A stretch of 64,000 nt of DNA from Candidatus Latescibacterota bacterium. Its GTDB lineage: Bacteria; Krumholzibacteriota; Krumholzibacteriia; WVZY01. The translations under genes and the position numbers were made by a program. The notes under the pieces are model-generated. The model was not told the origin of the DNA, did no database searches, and saw only the letters and a program-made list of their open reading frames with translations. This document shows, piece after piece, positions 18,835 to 27,035 of this stretch. The stretch covers positions 62,001 to 126,000 of the forward strand of contig WVZY01000008.1 of assembly GCA_011772205.1 (NCBI GenBank), given 5' to 3'. Within the stretch, counting starts at the first letter, position 1, and every line of letters begins with the position of its first letter.

Positions 18835-18968
18835 ATTCGGCATAAATATTGATAATATAGGAGTTCTTACTCCAATAACAAGATTTCTAAATCTGAGTAG
18901 ATAAGAAATCCGGGATAGGAATTGTCTAGATAATGCTTCTATAAGCGAATATATATCTTATGCCGAAT
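18835..18968. repeat. 11-base inverted repeat flanking the hem promoter
   Basis: ATTCGGCATAA at 18835-18845 has its exact complement TTATGCCGAAT at 18958-18968. The two arms are 112 bases apart and enclose the promoter and two smaller palindromes, GGAGTTCTTACTCC (18860-18873) and AGATTTCTAAATCT (18881-18894). The proximal arm sits just before the ribosome binding site of the first hem gene. The arrangement could be a pair of operator half-sites or a DNA-looping arrangement. Confidence 0.55.
18854..18881 (-). promoter_or_regulatory. probable sigma70-type promoter of the hem operon
   Basis: On the minus strand TTGTTA (18876-18881) is followed after 16 bases by TATATT (18854-18859), with an overlapping TATTAT that gives an 18-base spacer. 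The spacer consists largely of a perfect palindrome, GGAGTAAGAACTCC (18860-18873). Transcription would start about 25 bases before the GTG at 18821. The palindrome lies where a repressor or a MerR-type activator would act. Confidence 0.5.
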
Positions 18969-18996
18969 AATAATCGTATATATTACGGATATCTAA

Positions 18997-19677
18997 TTAT
19001 TCCTCCAGTTTGATGCCCGCCATTTCTGCCATGACAGCAGCAATATCCTCAGCCAGGTCGTCCAGTTCCTTCCCGCTATACTCGCTAAAATAATTTACCT
19101 GGCCCAAGATCTCCAGCGATTCAATGTCAATGACTTTCAGGTAGGCGGACACCGCCGTGACATAAGGAGGCGCAGCCCGATATACCTCCATCACGAAAAA
19201 GGCGTTTCCGATGATAATCGCTTCGAGATCATACTGTTCGCGCAATTGCTCGAGCATATTCAAGCTGATGGCAAACGCGCTCTTGAGTTCGCCTGGCTTT
19301 TTCGATTCCTCGTCTTCCGGCAGAATCCTGACGGGCAGCTCCTGCAAAGAAAAACCTATGGAAGAGAGCTCCATCGAAATCAGGCCAGTTAGAGTTTCGC
19401 TCTCACGCGTGACCATCATTTCGGTTTCCGTGGGAGGAACGATAACCACGTTGTCCTCCCAGCGCTGAACCTTCAGTGTTGCTCTCGCAGAAGGCCACCC
19501 GGCCTTATAGCCGCCTATAGATGTGGATAACAGAGGATAGAAAGCGAGCCTCGATGGTATCCGTTCCACATCCCCTGATATGACACTGGTGAGTTTACCC
19601 GTTGTTCTGGTGCATCCTGCGGCAGCAAGAAGGAGGGCCAATGGGACCACCATATTGAATAAATGTATACGCACCAT
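18997..19677 (-). CDS. lipoprotein of unknown function
   Basis: A 226-residue protein with a lipoprotein signal (VPLALLLAAAGC, lipid attachment expected at that Cys). I do not recognise a named family. The mature part has alternating strands and a helix-rich end (IGFSLQELPVRI, DLEAIIIGNAFFVMEVY, YLKVIDIESLEILGQVNYF). This resembles the group of outer-membrane-associated lipoproteins with a CsgG/TolB-N-like fold, but that is a guess from pattern only. It lies upstream of the hem operon on the same strand, with its own 176-base gap to the next gene. Confidence 0.7.
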   Translation of the reverse strand: MVRIHLFNMVVPLALLLAAAGCTRTTGKLTSVISGDVERIPSRLAFYPLLSTSIGGYKAGWPSARATLKVQRWEDNVVIVPPTETEMMVTRESETLTGLISMELSSIGFSLQELPVRILPEDEESKKPGELKSAFAISLNMLEQLREQYDLEAIIIGNAFFVMEVYRAAPPYVTAVSAYLKVIDIESLEILGQVNYFSEYSGKELDDLAEDIAAVMAEMAGIKLEE

Positions 19678-19876
19678 TCAAACCTCCCCGGTGAAAAGAT
19701 GCGATTGATCGACTTGAGGGGTCCACATCGTTAAAGGGCGATTGAGATGCGACGGAACATCGTCTGCTCCAATCGCTCTTACGCGACGCCGCCGAAGATC
19801 GGTGGCGCATCCTGTCTCCATAGGCAATAATATATCCAATCGACTTAAAATTCCATTGTATTTCATTTCGGTGATT

Positions 19877-20974
19877 TCACCCGCTGGTGAAGTTCAACAG
19901 ATGCCGATTTCCAATCCGCACATTGACCAATCCGGCCCGACGTGCGGACGCTTCCGCATCTTCTGCATGGCGCAGCGACGTGCGGGGTAAATCGCACATA
20001 TAGAAATCGGGATGAAATGCAAGCAGCGAATATGGAATCTTATTGTTGACCGAAGCAATAAAACCCGCGATCTTCTCTACTTGATCTGCATCTACATACC
20101 CTGGAACGAGCAGCGTGCTGGCAACAACAAGAGGCAAATGCGGGCGCTCTGTATACCGCTTTGCGGCTCGCATAAAGTTGTCTTTGGCGCGCCGGTTGGA
20201 AACGCTCGTCAGAGCAAGATGCATCTCTTCATCGAATGCCTTCAGATCGAATTTGACGCACCCACCGGTTTTGAACGAATATTTCATTGCGGCATCGAGC
20301 AGTTTTGGATGCATCATCCCGTTCGTCTCCCAGCAGATTCGCACGCCTCGTTGAGCGAGGCGCTTGGACGCGGCAAGTGCATGAGCCATCTGCGAGGAGG
20401 GATCCCCCCCAAAGAAGCAGACGCAAAATGTTTGAGGATTCGCCTTCGATGCGAGCTCACCCGCGCCGATCGTTTTGCGTTTATACGGGGAGCTTCTTCG
20501 AAAATGCCAGTTCTGGCAAAAGAGACAATTTGCGGTGCAGCTTTCGTAAAACACGGCAAGGTTGTGGCGGCCAGGATGCCTGAATCCCTCGCACATCCAC
20601 TCCCCCACACAGTTCGTCGGAAGAGTATCACGGTACCACGACAGAAGACCACGTTCGGGTGTGCCGGCAAGATGGGTTAATTTGCCGTTGCGGGTTTCAC
20701 GAAGCCCACAGAAGCCATAACTGCCCTCTCCAATCACACACTCGTTGCTGCACAGCATGCACTTGATGCCGTCGGGATCGCGCGGCGGTCTTCCGGGCAA
20801 TCCGAAGCCGGCGCGCGAATCGATGTGGTTTGCTTCTAACATCGCGCGCGCTTCGGAAAATCTCGTACGCACGCAGCCAGCACACACTCCCAACGCGCCC
20901 GAAGTAGTCGATGACGCTCGATGGCAAATATGGCAGTGTTCTGATCTTGGGATTTTCATGTTGAGAGGCAGCAC
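19877..20974 (-). CDS. radical SAM protein, AmrS/PflA-like
   Basis: A 365-residue radical SAM protein. The cluster motif CTANCLFCQNW lies at about residue 148. It is preceded by a zinc-ribbon-like segment (CHICHR, CAGC) and by GIKCMLCSNECVIGEGSYGFCGLR, the same cysteine layout as the AmmeMemoRadiSam enzyme at 2531. Unlike that protein it has no signal peptide. ICWETNGMM and FDLKAFDEEMHL match the pyruvate-formate-lyase-activase-like group. The GTG start is uncertain, and an ATG five codons downstream (20959) is possible. It lies 52 bases after the HisN-like gene. The function is unknown. Confidence 0.82.
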   Translation of the reverse strand: MLPLNMKIPRSEHCHICHRASSTTSGALGVCAGCVRTRFSEARAMLEANHIDSRAGFGLPGRPPRDPDGIKCMLCSNECVIGEGSYGFCGLRETRNGKLTHLAGTPERGLLSWYRDTLPTNCVGEWMCEGFRHPGRHNLAVFYESCTANCLFCQNWHFRRSSPYKRKTIGAGELASKANPQTFCVCFFGGDPSSQMAHALAASKRLAQRGVRICWETNGMMHPKLLDAAMKYSFKTGGCVKFDLKAFDEEMHLALTSVSNRRAKDNFMRAAKRYTERPHLPLVVASTLLVPGYVDADQVEKIAGFIASVNNKIPYSLLAFHPDFYMCDLPRTSLRHAEDAEASARRAGLVNVRIGNRHLLNFTSG

Positions 20975-21026
20975 GATAAGTCCGTCAAGGCCACAGCGAT
21001 TCCTTTTTTTGAAGCCCCCGGAGAGC

Positions 21027-21806
21027 TTATATGCCGCGATTCACGATCCTGAGCGATTCTTCATGCACATGGCCATTCGACGTAACCAGACTGCCTCCAT
21101 AGATCGTGCGCTCACCCGTTAGGGTGGTAGCCTTTCCCCCAGCTTCCTCAACAATTACCTGCACTGCGGCGATATCCCAAGGTCTTACCACTGGATCGAT
21201 TGCGAGTTCTCCCGCGCCTTCAGCCACCAATGCGTGTTGGTAGAAGTCACCGAATCCGCGGGTTCTTTTTGCCATATTCATTAGAGCCTGGAATCCTTCC
21301 GGAGGGCGGATTTCTGCGGTCCCGCCCAGTTCGCCGTGGAAAAGCTGAGCGTGACTGAGATTTTGAATGCCTGCAACCTTGATACGGCGCTGTTTGCAGT
21401 ACGCCCCGTACCCTCTCGCCGCCCTCCACCGCATTCCAAGAGCGGGAGCTGAAATTAGACCTGCAATTACCTCGTCGCGCTGTACAATGGCGAGCAGGGT
21501 GGCAAAAATCGGAATCCCGCGAACGAAGTTTCGCGTTCCGTCAATGGGATCGATTATCAAACGCGAATCACTCGACGCTGGCGTTTCCCCCTGCTCCTCG
21601 CCACAAATGCCGAGGCCCGCGTGCTTTTCCCTGGTGAAGCCGCGGGCCATGTCTTCGATCGCACGGTCAGCATCCGTCACAGGGGTCATGTCCGTCTTAT
21701 CTTCAACTCGAAGCTCATGCGATCGAAAAAATTGCAGAGCGATCCCGTCCGCTCGATCTGCGATCTCCTCGAGAAAATTCAGCCACCGAAGCGGGTCCAT
21801 CTTCAT
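21027..21806 (-). CDS. inositol monophosphatase family protein, HisN-like
   Basis: A 259-residue Mg2+-dependent, Li+-sensitive-type phosphatase. The metal-binding residues are visible in CGEEQGE, DPIDGTRNFVRGIP and the C-terminal VRPWDIAAVQVIVEEAGG. The segment DPIDGTRNFVRGIPIFATLLA followed by GMRWRAARGYGAY is closest to bacterial histidinol-phosphatases (HisN) rather than SuhB. No other his gene is nearby. I chose the ATG at 21806 because GGAGGA lies nine bases upstream. The frame opens three codons earlier. Confidence 0.88.
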   Translation of the reverse strand: MKMDPLRWLNFLEEIADRADGIALQFFRSHELRVEDKTDMTPVTDADRAIEDMARGFTREKHAGLGICGEEQGETPASSDSRLIIDPIDGTRNFVRGIPIFATLLAIVQRDEVIAGLISAPALGMRWRAARGYGAYCKQRRIKVAGIQNLSHAQLFHGELGGTAEIRPPEGFQALMNMAKRTRGFGDFYQHALVAEGAGELAIDPVVRPWDIAAVQVIVEEAGGKATTLTGERTIYGGSLVTSNGHVHEESLRIVNRGI

Positions 21807-21901
21807 CCGTCCCATTCCTCCGGCTTCCGAAATCGCACGTTGCAGTCTCCATATATTGAAGCTAGCCGGGGGCTTAGCAATTATCCATGCATGGATTCTA
21901 C

Positions 21902-22117
21902 CTAGGAACCGCCTTCGTATTTGAAGGAGACTCTTATCTTCGCGCGGTAGGAATCAATTTTGCCATCTTTGAGCGATATATCCAGCTCGCTTATCTCCGC
22001 TACACGAAGATCCCGCAAGCTCGCCGAGGCCAGCTCGACGGCCGCGGCGGCCGCCTTCTCCCACGATTCCTTGCTGGTGCCTACCAGCTCGATCACCTTG
22101 TAAACGCTGTCCGCCAT
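21902..22117 (-). CDS. dodecin family protein
   Basis: A 71-residue protein that binds and stores flavin (or coenzyme A) as a hollow dodecamer. MADSVYKVIELVGTSKESW, then AAAAAVELASASLRDLRVAE and the third strand YRAKIRVSFKY cover the complete dodecin fold. AAAGGAG lies seven bases before the ATG, which decides the start against the longer open frame. It lies in a row of minus-strand genes between the barrel-like protein and the HisN-like phosphatase. Confidence 0.93.
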   Translation of the reverse strand: MADSVYKVIELVGTSKESWEKAAAAAVELASASLRDLRVAEISELDISLKDGKIDSYRAKIRVSFKYEGGS

Positions 22118-22142
22118 TTCACACTCCTTTCCACTGAAAAAA

Positions 22143-22835
22143 TCAATAGCCCAGCGCATTCAACGTAACCAATAGCGTGTATGCGTTCCTGCTTCCACCT
22201 CCCGCGAAACCGCCTTCGCTGCCGGTTCCGAAGATAAACTGAAACTCCACACTGTAGTGCGGGCTGAATTCATACCCGGCATTCGCTATGAACCCGAATC
22301 CCCCCACCACATTGGCATCATCCGATAGCAAATCTTCTTCAATGGGATCAGCAATAAGAGTTAGACCAAGGCCTCCTCCCAAGAAGAATGAGGGCGCTTT
22401 CTCCTCTAAATGATAATTCAAAGCCAGGCCGATCATCGAATGACTCGCCTTTATTGGAATAAATGGCAACGCAAGAGGGGTAATAACCATATACAGGATA
22501 CCCTTGAACGATTCCTCTCCCGCTGTGTCAAACCAGTCTTCATAAGCCTGCCCCAGCTCGGGAAGCCTGAATATGGACATCTTCTGGAAGTAATAAATCT
22601 GAGTTCTGTTATCCGTTGAATACCCAATTCTACAATTGAGCGCGAGCGCGCCCCGTGTTACGTTCCTGGAAGTATGGCCTAAATTTGTACGCACATGAGT
22701 CATGCCTGTCCCGATACTCATTCCGAGAATGAAACCCTTTCTCTGGCCGTCCCATGCCATTGCCTCGGGAGGAAAAACAAGCGCGCTGATAATAAAGATA
22801 AGGAAGAGTTTTAGAATGGTTGATTTAATTGGCAT
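22143..22835 (-). CDS. outer-membrane beta-barrel-like protein
   Basis: A 230-residue protein with a signal peptide (MPIKSTILKLFLIFIISALV, cleavage expected after MAWA-type residues near position 27). The mature part alternates short amphipathic strands with turns (GMSIGTGMTHVR, CRIGYSTDNRTQIYYF, YEFSPHYSVEFQFIFG), as in small OmpA-type or OMP_b-brl barrels. The end LLVTLNALGY is compatible with a terminal barrel strand. The start is set by AGAGGGAG just before the ATG at 22835. The function is unknown. Confidence 0.72.
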   Translation of the reverse strand: MPIKSTILKLFLIFIISALVFPPEAMAWDGQRKGFILGMSIGTGMTHVRTNLGHTSRNVTRGALALNCRIGYSTDNRTQIYYFQKMSIFRLPELGQAYEDWFDTAGEESFKGILYMVITPLALPFIPIKASHSMIGLALNYHLEEKAPSFFLGGGLGLTLIADPIEEDLLSDDANVVGGFGFIANAGYEFSPHYSVEFQFIFGTGSEGGFAGGGSRNAYTLLVTLNALGY

Positions 22836-22966
22836 TTTCTCCCTCTGCTTCCCGGCAGGAAATTGAATTACGGCCCCGTCGCGTTCAACGTCTAACATGC
22901 CTGCCATTTTTTTAGAGCGTCTTCAGAGTAACACGCCATAGATGCTCCTTCGCTCGAGCGTTGTCT

Positions 22967-23116
22967 TCATCTAGCCGAGCCCAGCCTCCATAAAATATAA
23001 GCCAGCAAGAAATAGAGAGGAGATTTGTCTGCATCCCTCAGGAAAACGCTTACAACGCCCAGAACGGCTGCCCCAAGCGCCAGCAGTCGGTCCAAGTAAC
23101 GAATTCCAGGTCTCAT
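22967..23116 (-). CDS. 49-residue predicted membrane protein
   Basis: A short frame beginning MRPGIRYLDRLLALGAAVL and ending AYILWRLGSAR. It has two hydrophobic segments (LLALGAAVLGVVSVFL and LYFLLAYILWRL) separated by a charged turn RDADKSP. This is the layout of a two-helix hairpin protein. It starts 23 bases after the DUF362 gene and shares its direction, so it may be co-transcribed. No strong ribosome binding site is visible, and I recognise no family. Confidence 0.5.
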   Translation of the reverse strand: MRPGIRYLDRLLALGAAVLGVVSVFLRDADKSPLYFLLAYILWRLGSAR

Positions 23117-23139
23117 TTGGTTTACTCAGCTTGCTTCGA

Positions 23140-24033
23140 TTAGATCAATATGTCATTTTTCCAACCGATTCTAATTAGATCGATTTTCTCGGGGTCCGCT
23201 GTACCCAGATGATGGCGCGTGTCGGCAAGAAAAACGTGCTTGGGTGGAGGGCTCAGCGGGCGTTCCTCGCCGAAAAATTGCCTGCGTTTGGCAAGAAGAA
23301 TACGGACTCCGGTAGAGTCGACTGCCACTGGATCTGATCCTACCAATAAACCCTTGTAGGTCCATACATATTTCGGACTGTAATGATGGGGGCCTAAGCC
23401 ATGGAACAAAGGAGTCAAGAGCACCAAGATATTGAGACGGGTTTTTCCGCTTACGATCGGGAGTTTCCATATCTTCGCCAGATCCGCACATGAGTCGTCA
23501 TGGTAGTCACTTGGACTTCTGACAAACATAATATAGTTTTTGATAAGACTCCCTACACCTGACCAATGGTGAGTCCGAAGAGGTCTCGTGTTGATGAGTG
23601 CCGTCGCATTGCGAAATCTGGAATCCCCCAACACGCCGCGATCCTTGATTCCGATATGCCCTTCAGAAACGCCCGCATCCATCACCCTTCTTTTGATAGC
23701 TTTTTCCAATCCTCTTGGAGTCGCCAGGTAAGACCAAACGTTGGTCTTGATCCCCACCTTGTCATCGGGAGCGATGATCCGCTTCCAGGCTTTGATAGGG
23801 TCGTTTTCGCCGAGGAGTGCCATTACCGCTTCATCCAACATCTCCTGGAGAACTTCGTCTCTTTGATTATTGAGATCGTCCAGAACATCCTTGTTCCTGA
23901 TCAGCACCACTCGCGCCTTCTTTTCTGATTGAGCAAAAAGCTCCTCGGGAGAACCTAGGAAGAGGGCGCCTGCTATGGCCGCCGATGTGCTGCTTTTCAG
24001 AAATTCCCTTCTTGTGAGAACCTTCGGTTTCAT
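23140..24033 (-). CDS. DUF362 domain protein with twin-arginine signal
   Basis: A 297-residue exported protein. The leader LTRREFLKSSTSAAIAGALF is a textbook Tat signal. The mature part has the DUF362 features DDKVGIKTNVWSYLATPRGL, INTRPLRTHHWSGVGSLIKN and LLVGSDPVAVDSTGVRIL. The family often carries Fe-S clusters, but this copy has very few Cys (DDSCADLAK), so a cluster is unlikely. The next gene upstream encodes a DUF6599 protein, a frequent partner of this family. The function is unknown, but the location is the periplasm. Confidence 0.87.
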   Translation of the reverse strand: MKPKVLTRREFLKSSTSAAIAGALFLGSPEELFAQSEKKARVVLIRNKDVLDDLNNQRDEVLQEMLDEAVMALLGENDPIKAWKRIIAPDDKVGIKTNVWSYLATPRGLEKAIKRRVMDAGVSEGHIGIKDRGVLGDSRFRNATALINTRPLRTHHWSGVGSLIKNYIMFVRSPSDYHDDSCADLAKIWKLPIVSGKTRLNILVLLTPLFHGLGPHHYSPKYVWTYKGLLVGSDPVAVDSTGVRILLAKRRQFFGEERPLSPPPKHVFLADTRHHLGTADPEKIDLIRIGWKNDILI

Positions 24034-24051
24034 GCTGTTCGTCCTTCCTGC

Positions 24052-24957
24052 TCAATCACCTCTCGATACCGCATCCATGAGTTTCAATGCTTCGTCTCTT
24101 GTTGGAGCGTTGAAAACAACTATAAGTAGCCTCTTGTTCAACTGACATCCGATCCACGTTCCATCTTCTATTCGAACAACAGCGTCCTCAGTAAGTTCCG
24201 GCAAGTAATGCTTCGCAAAATCCTTAAATCCCAGCTTTGCATTTTCTATATTCGCATATTGAACGAGGAGCAATATATGTCGCTTTCCTTTTTTGCCGTA
24301 TTTAGCTAGAACGGCTTGAGTGTCTTTATCGATGTGAAGTATATTCTCATCGGCAATATAATAGTGCGAGTTCAGCCAAACATAATGACGGAAATACCGG
24401 ATACTTTCTTCTGCAAGATCTTGCTTTGGAAGGAGTGCCACGATCCCAGGTAGAGGCCCTTCATGCGGAATTGATTCATCGATGCGCTTGGCAAGTTCGA
24501 ACACCGCTTTCTTGGATTGAGCCGTTTCAGGACTGGCAAGAACAGAGACGTAATAGTTGTTTTTCCAGAAGAGCAAAAGCCCTTCCGTATACTGCGAGCC
24601 TTGGCCAAAGGTACTATCCACAGTTTCCCGCGAGTGCGAAAACACACCGAACGCATCCTCGGAAGTGCCCATATCGAAGAGATCCAGTACGATATCCGGC
24701 TGCCCCTGTCTCGAATATGTCCGGGTAATGACGCTTTTAAACTGGTAGGACAGATAAAGCTCCGCACCGCCATCAATGTATTCATATAAAGTCTCACGAT
24801 CATAGGCTTGTTCTTTTTTGGAGAGATGCCAACCATCAACATCAGCGGGCAATAGAACAGCGCTATCAGATCTGGCTTCTTCCATACTCATAGCTCCAGA
24901 ATTGCATAACAAAAGAATCACTAACGCTGCGGCATATTTATAATTCATCATAGTCAT
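24052..24957 (-). CDS. DUF6599 family secreted protein
   Basis: A 301-residue protein with signal peptide MNYKYAAALVILLLCNSGAM. The mature part begins LLPADVDGWHLSKKEQAY, then TLYEYIDGGAELYLSYQF and LDLFDMGTSEDAFGVFSHSR, which are the hallmarks of DUF6599. The ATG follows directly after the stop codon of the upstream zinc-ribbon gene. The DUF362 gene lies 18 bases downstream, so the three genes form a tight unit. The function is not known. Confidence 0.85.
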   Translation of the reverse strand: MTMMNYKYAAALVILLLCNSGAMSMEEARSDSAVLLPADVDGWHLSKKEQAYDRETLYEYIDGGAELYLSYQFKSVITRTYSRQGQPDIVLDLFDMGTSEDAFGVFSHSRETVDSTFGQGSQYTEGLLLFWKNNYYVSVLASPETAQSKKAVFELAKRIDESIPHEGPLPGIVALLPKQDLAEESIRYFRHYVWLNSHYYIADENILHIDKDTQAVLAKYGKKGKRHILLLVQYANIENAKLGFKDFAKHYLPELTEDAVVRIEDGTWIGCQLNKRLLIVVFNAPTRDEALKLMDAVSRGD

Positions 24958-25467
24958 TCATCCCGAGAGATCCAGATCCCTCAGGATTTTCTCCGCACGA
25001 ATGACTTCCTGCACCGGAACCATAGCCTTTATTTCATTGATGATGTGCCCATCATACTCACCTGACGAACGAAATAACGTGTACTCCGGTCCACCCAAAG
25101 ATATTTGAGTGGCTTTCCTCGAATACAAGAACGGATGTAGGTGCGCCTGTTCGAGACAATTCGCTGCATGCTGTGCCTGGGCTGCATCGCTTATTCCATA
25201 TACGCGCGCCATTCCCTGATATATTTCATAGTCGCTATGAGCGGCACACAGGAACAATCCGCTCGTCCAACCACCGCAGATGCTGCAATACCCCGAGCAG
25301 CAAATAATGCAGGCACCTTCTGCCGCATCTTTTGGATGATTTGTGCAGAATATCTCCTCTTTGAATGGATACCCGCATTTTGGACAAAAATCATCGGACA
25401 TGCTAGCCATGCTTTTGCAGTGAGGGCAATTACGCTTGTCTTCCGATGCTTTGTCCGTTTTTTCCAT
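24958..25467 (-). CDS. zinc-ribbon protein with DUF2007-like C-terminus
   Basis: A 169-residue soluble protein rich in cysteine. It has a double zinc-ribbon (NCPHCKSMASMSDDFCPKCG), then a B-box-like knot (CTNHPKDAAEGACIICCSGYC, CGGWTSGLFLCAAH), and a C-terminal domain of about 70 residues that resembles DUF2007 (AAQAQHAANCLEQAHLHPFL and VPVQEVIRAEKILRDL). Such proteins are usually cytoplasmic binding or signalling modules. It opens the operon that continues with the DUF6599 and DUF362 genes. The partner is unknown. Confidence 0.7.
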   Translation of the reverse strand: MEKTDKASEDKRNCPHCKSMASMSDDFCPKCGYPFKEEIFCTNHPKDAAEGACIICCSGYCSICGGWTSGLFLCAAHSDYEIYQGMARVYGISDAAQAQHAANCLEQAHLHPFLYSRKATQISLGGPEYTLFRSSGEYDGHIINEIKAMVPVQEVIRAEKILRDLDLSG

Positions 25468-25614
25468 GTTCCAAGCCCTCCGCGAATTATATCCTAACGC
25501 GAATCAATCCCCGCATCAAGCGAGATCTGCTTATCATATCATAACAGCGGAGATTTTATCCGATCATCCAGCGAATTCGCAGTAAATAACAAGAGTCTGT
25601 ATACTACTCGGAAT

Positions 25615-26319
25615 TCAATCATCTTCGATCGATTCCTTCAAGGCTGCGCGTGCAAGCAGTCGTGTAGAATCGAGCGTCGACAAGGGGCAATCAGAAGGAT
25701 CAACGATTAAAGGAATTTCAGTACACCCCAGCACTACCGCATCACAGCCCCGATCTTTTAGTGCCCGGATGACCTCGTTGAAGTATAATCTCGAGGGTTC
25801 GAGAAAAATGCCTTTCACGAGCTCCTTGAAAATGATTTCGTCGATTTTCTCTCGATTATTCTCATCCGGGATCATACATGATATTCCAAACTCCTCCAGC
25901 ACTTCTGTATATACGGGGCTAACCATGAGATATTTTGTCCCCATCAAACCCAAGCTTCTAAAGCTCTGGCTCGCCGCTTCTCGTGCGACGGCTTTGGCAA
26001 TATGCAACCACGGAATCGGTGATTCCCGGGAGACGAAACCAAATGCCTGGTGAATTGTGTTGTCGGGTGAAATGGCGAAATCAGCTCCCGCCTTTGCGAG
26101 TTTGTTTGCCGAGGACAGCATGATATCTGCGACCGCCCTCCAGTTCCCTGCTCGAATATGCGTCATGTAATCACCAAGTGGATGAGTGTGCATCGTGATC
26201 TCGGGATGCATGTGTTCACCCATCAGGTCAGGCGCTTCGGTGCAAATGGTGCGGTAACAGAGAGCGGCTCCCTCCGCGCTACAGGCGATTATTCCAATGT
26301 GTTTTGGCATGTCGATCAT
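25615..26319 (-). CDS. aspartate/glutamate racemase family protein with an altered first active-site motif
   Basis: A 234-residue cofactor-independent racemase-fold protein. The N-terminal HIGIIACSAEGAALCYRTI and the second catalytic Cys in DAVVLGCTEIPLIV are present. The first active-site motif, normally a Cys/Thr-Asn-Thr-x-His, reads SPDNTIHQAF, so the usual first Cys is replaced by Asp and no Cys is close by. It may racemise in one direction only, act as an isomerase or decarboxylase of the wider Asp/Glu/hydantoin superfamily, or be inactive. It is a single gene with no ribosome binding site of note. Confidence 0.8.
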   Translation of the reverse strand: MIDMPKHIGIIACSAEGAALCYRTICTEAPDLMGEHMHPEITMHTHPLGDYMTHIRAGNWRAVADIMLSSANKLAKAGADFAISPDNTIHQAFGFVSRESPIPWLHIAKAVAREAASQSFRSLGLMGTKYLMVSPVYTEVLEEFGISCMIPDENNREKIDEIIFKELVKGIFLEPSRLYFNEVIRALKDRGCDAVVLGCTEIPLIVDPSDCPLSTLDSTRLLARAALKESIEDD

Positions 26320-26456
26320 TTCTGTTGAACACCAACTATCACTCAGAAATCCGAAAACATCACGCGTGCATCACATTGTTAGCGCAGTCATTATATGCTG
26401 TGATTTCTATGTCACCTTGTCACCTGCAAAAGAGACAAACATTCCTTGTCTCGGCC

Positions 26457-26948
26457 TCAACGCCGCATATAGCCCCGATCTTCGTCTTCGAAGTGCATTT
26501 CGAACAAGACAGCATCCTCTCCAAATCCACAATTCCTGTAGAATTCTCTGGCTCTGGTATTTCGTCTTTCCGTACTGACTTCGACTTCACAGCACCCAAT
26601 CTCGCGGCATTTATTCACTGCCTCAAGCAGCAACCGGCGGCCTATTCCTCTGCCACTATACTCCTTTGAAACGACGAGTTCGTCGATCAAGCCTGACAGC
26701 TTGCGGTGAACAATCGTTCTTCTAATCGCAACATTGACAAGCCCGGCTACAGAAGTACCGACTCTCGCGACCATGACATGGTGCATTGGATCGTTGATGA
26801 TCTGGCAAAAATTTTCCGCGGCACATTCCATGCTCACACTTTCTACCTGTTCCACCGCATCCAACAATTCCATGATTAATGGTTGGACGGCTGTCAGATC
26901 ATGCATCGTTGCTTCAACGATCTCAACATTCTTCAGCAATCCGGTCAT
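26457..26948 (-). CDS. GNAT family N-acetyltransferase
   Basis: A 163-residue acetyltransferase. The acetyl-CoA loop is SKEYSGRGIGRRLLLEAV, preceded by the strand LSGLIDELVVS and followed by NTRAREFYRNCGFGEDAVLF. AAGGGG lies before the ATG. The substrate cannot be told from the sequence. Another GNAT gene lies 88 bases upstream on the same strand, but the two are only distantly alike. Confidence 0.88.
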   Translation of the reverse strand: MTGLLKNVEIVEATMHDLTAVQPLIMELLDAVEQVESVSMECAAENFCQIINDPMHHVMVARVGTSVAGLVNVAIRRTIVHRKLSGLIDELVVSKEYSGRGIGRRLLLEAVNKCREIGCCEVEVSTERRNTRAREFYRNCGFGEDAVLFEMHFEDEDRGYMRR

Positions 26949-27035
26949 CGCTATCCCCTTTTGGCTAACCTTACTGAAAGAAAGCTACAGAACTAGTTCA
27001 CGATTTAGCACAACTCGACAACCAGGTGGTTGTGT

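Noticed and set aside
20012-20680. Plus-strand open frame of 222 codons opposite the radical SAM gene
   Set aside because: The minus-strand protein has a complete radical SAM motif set; the antisense translation has none.
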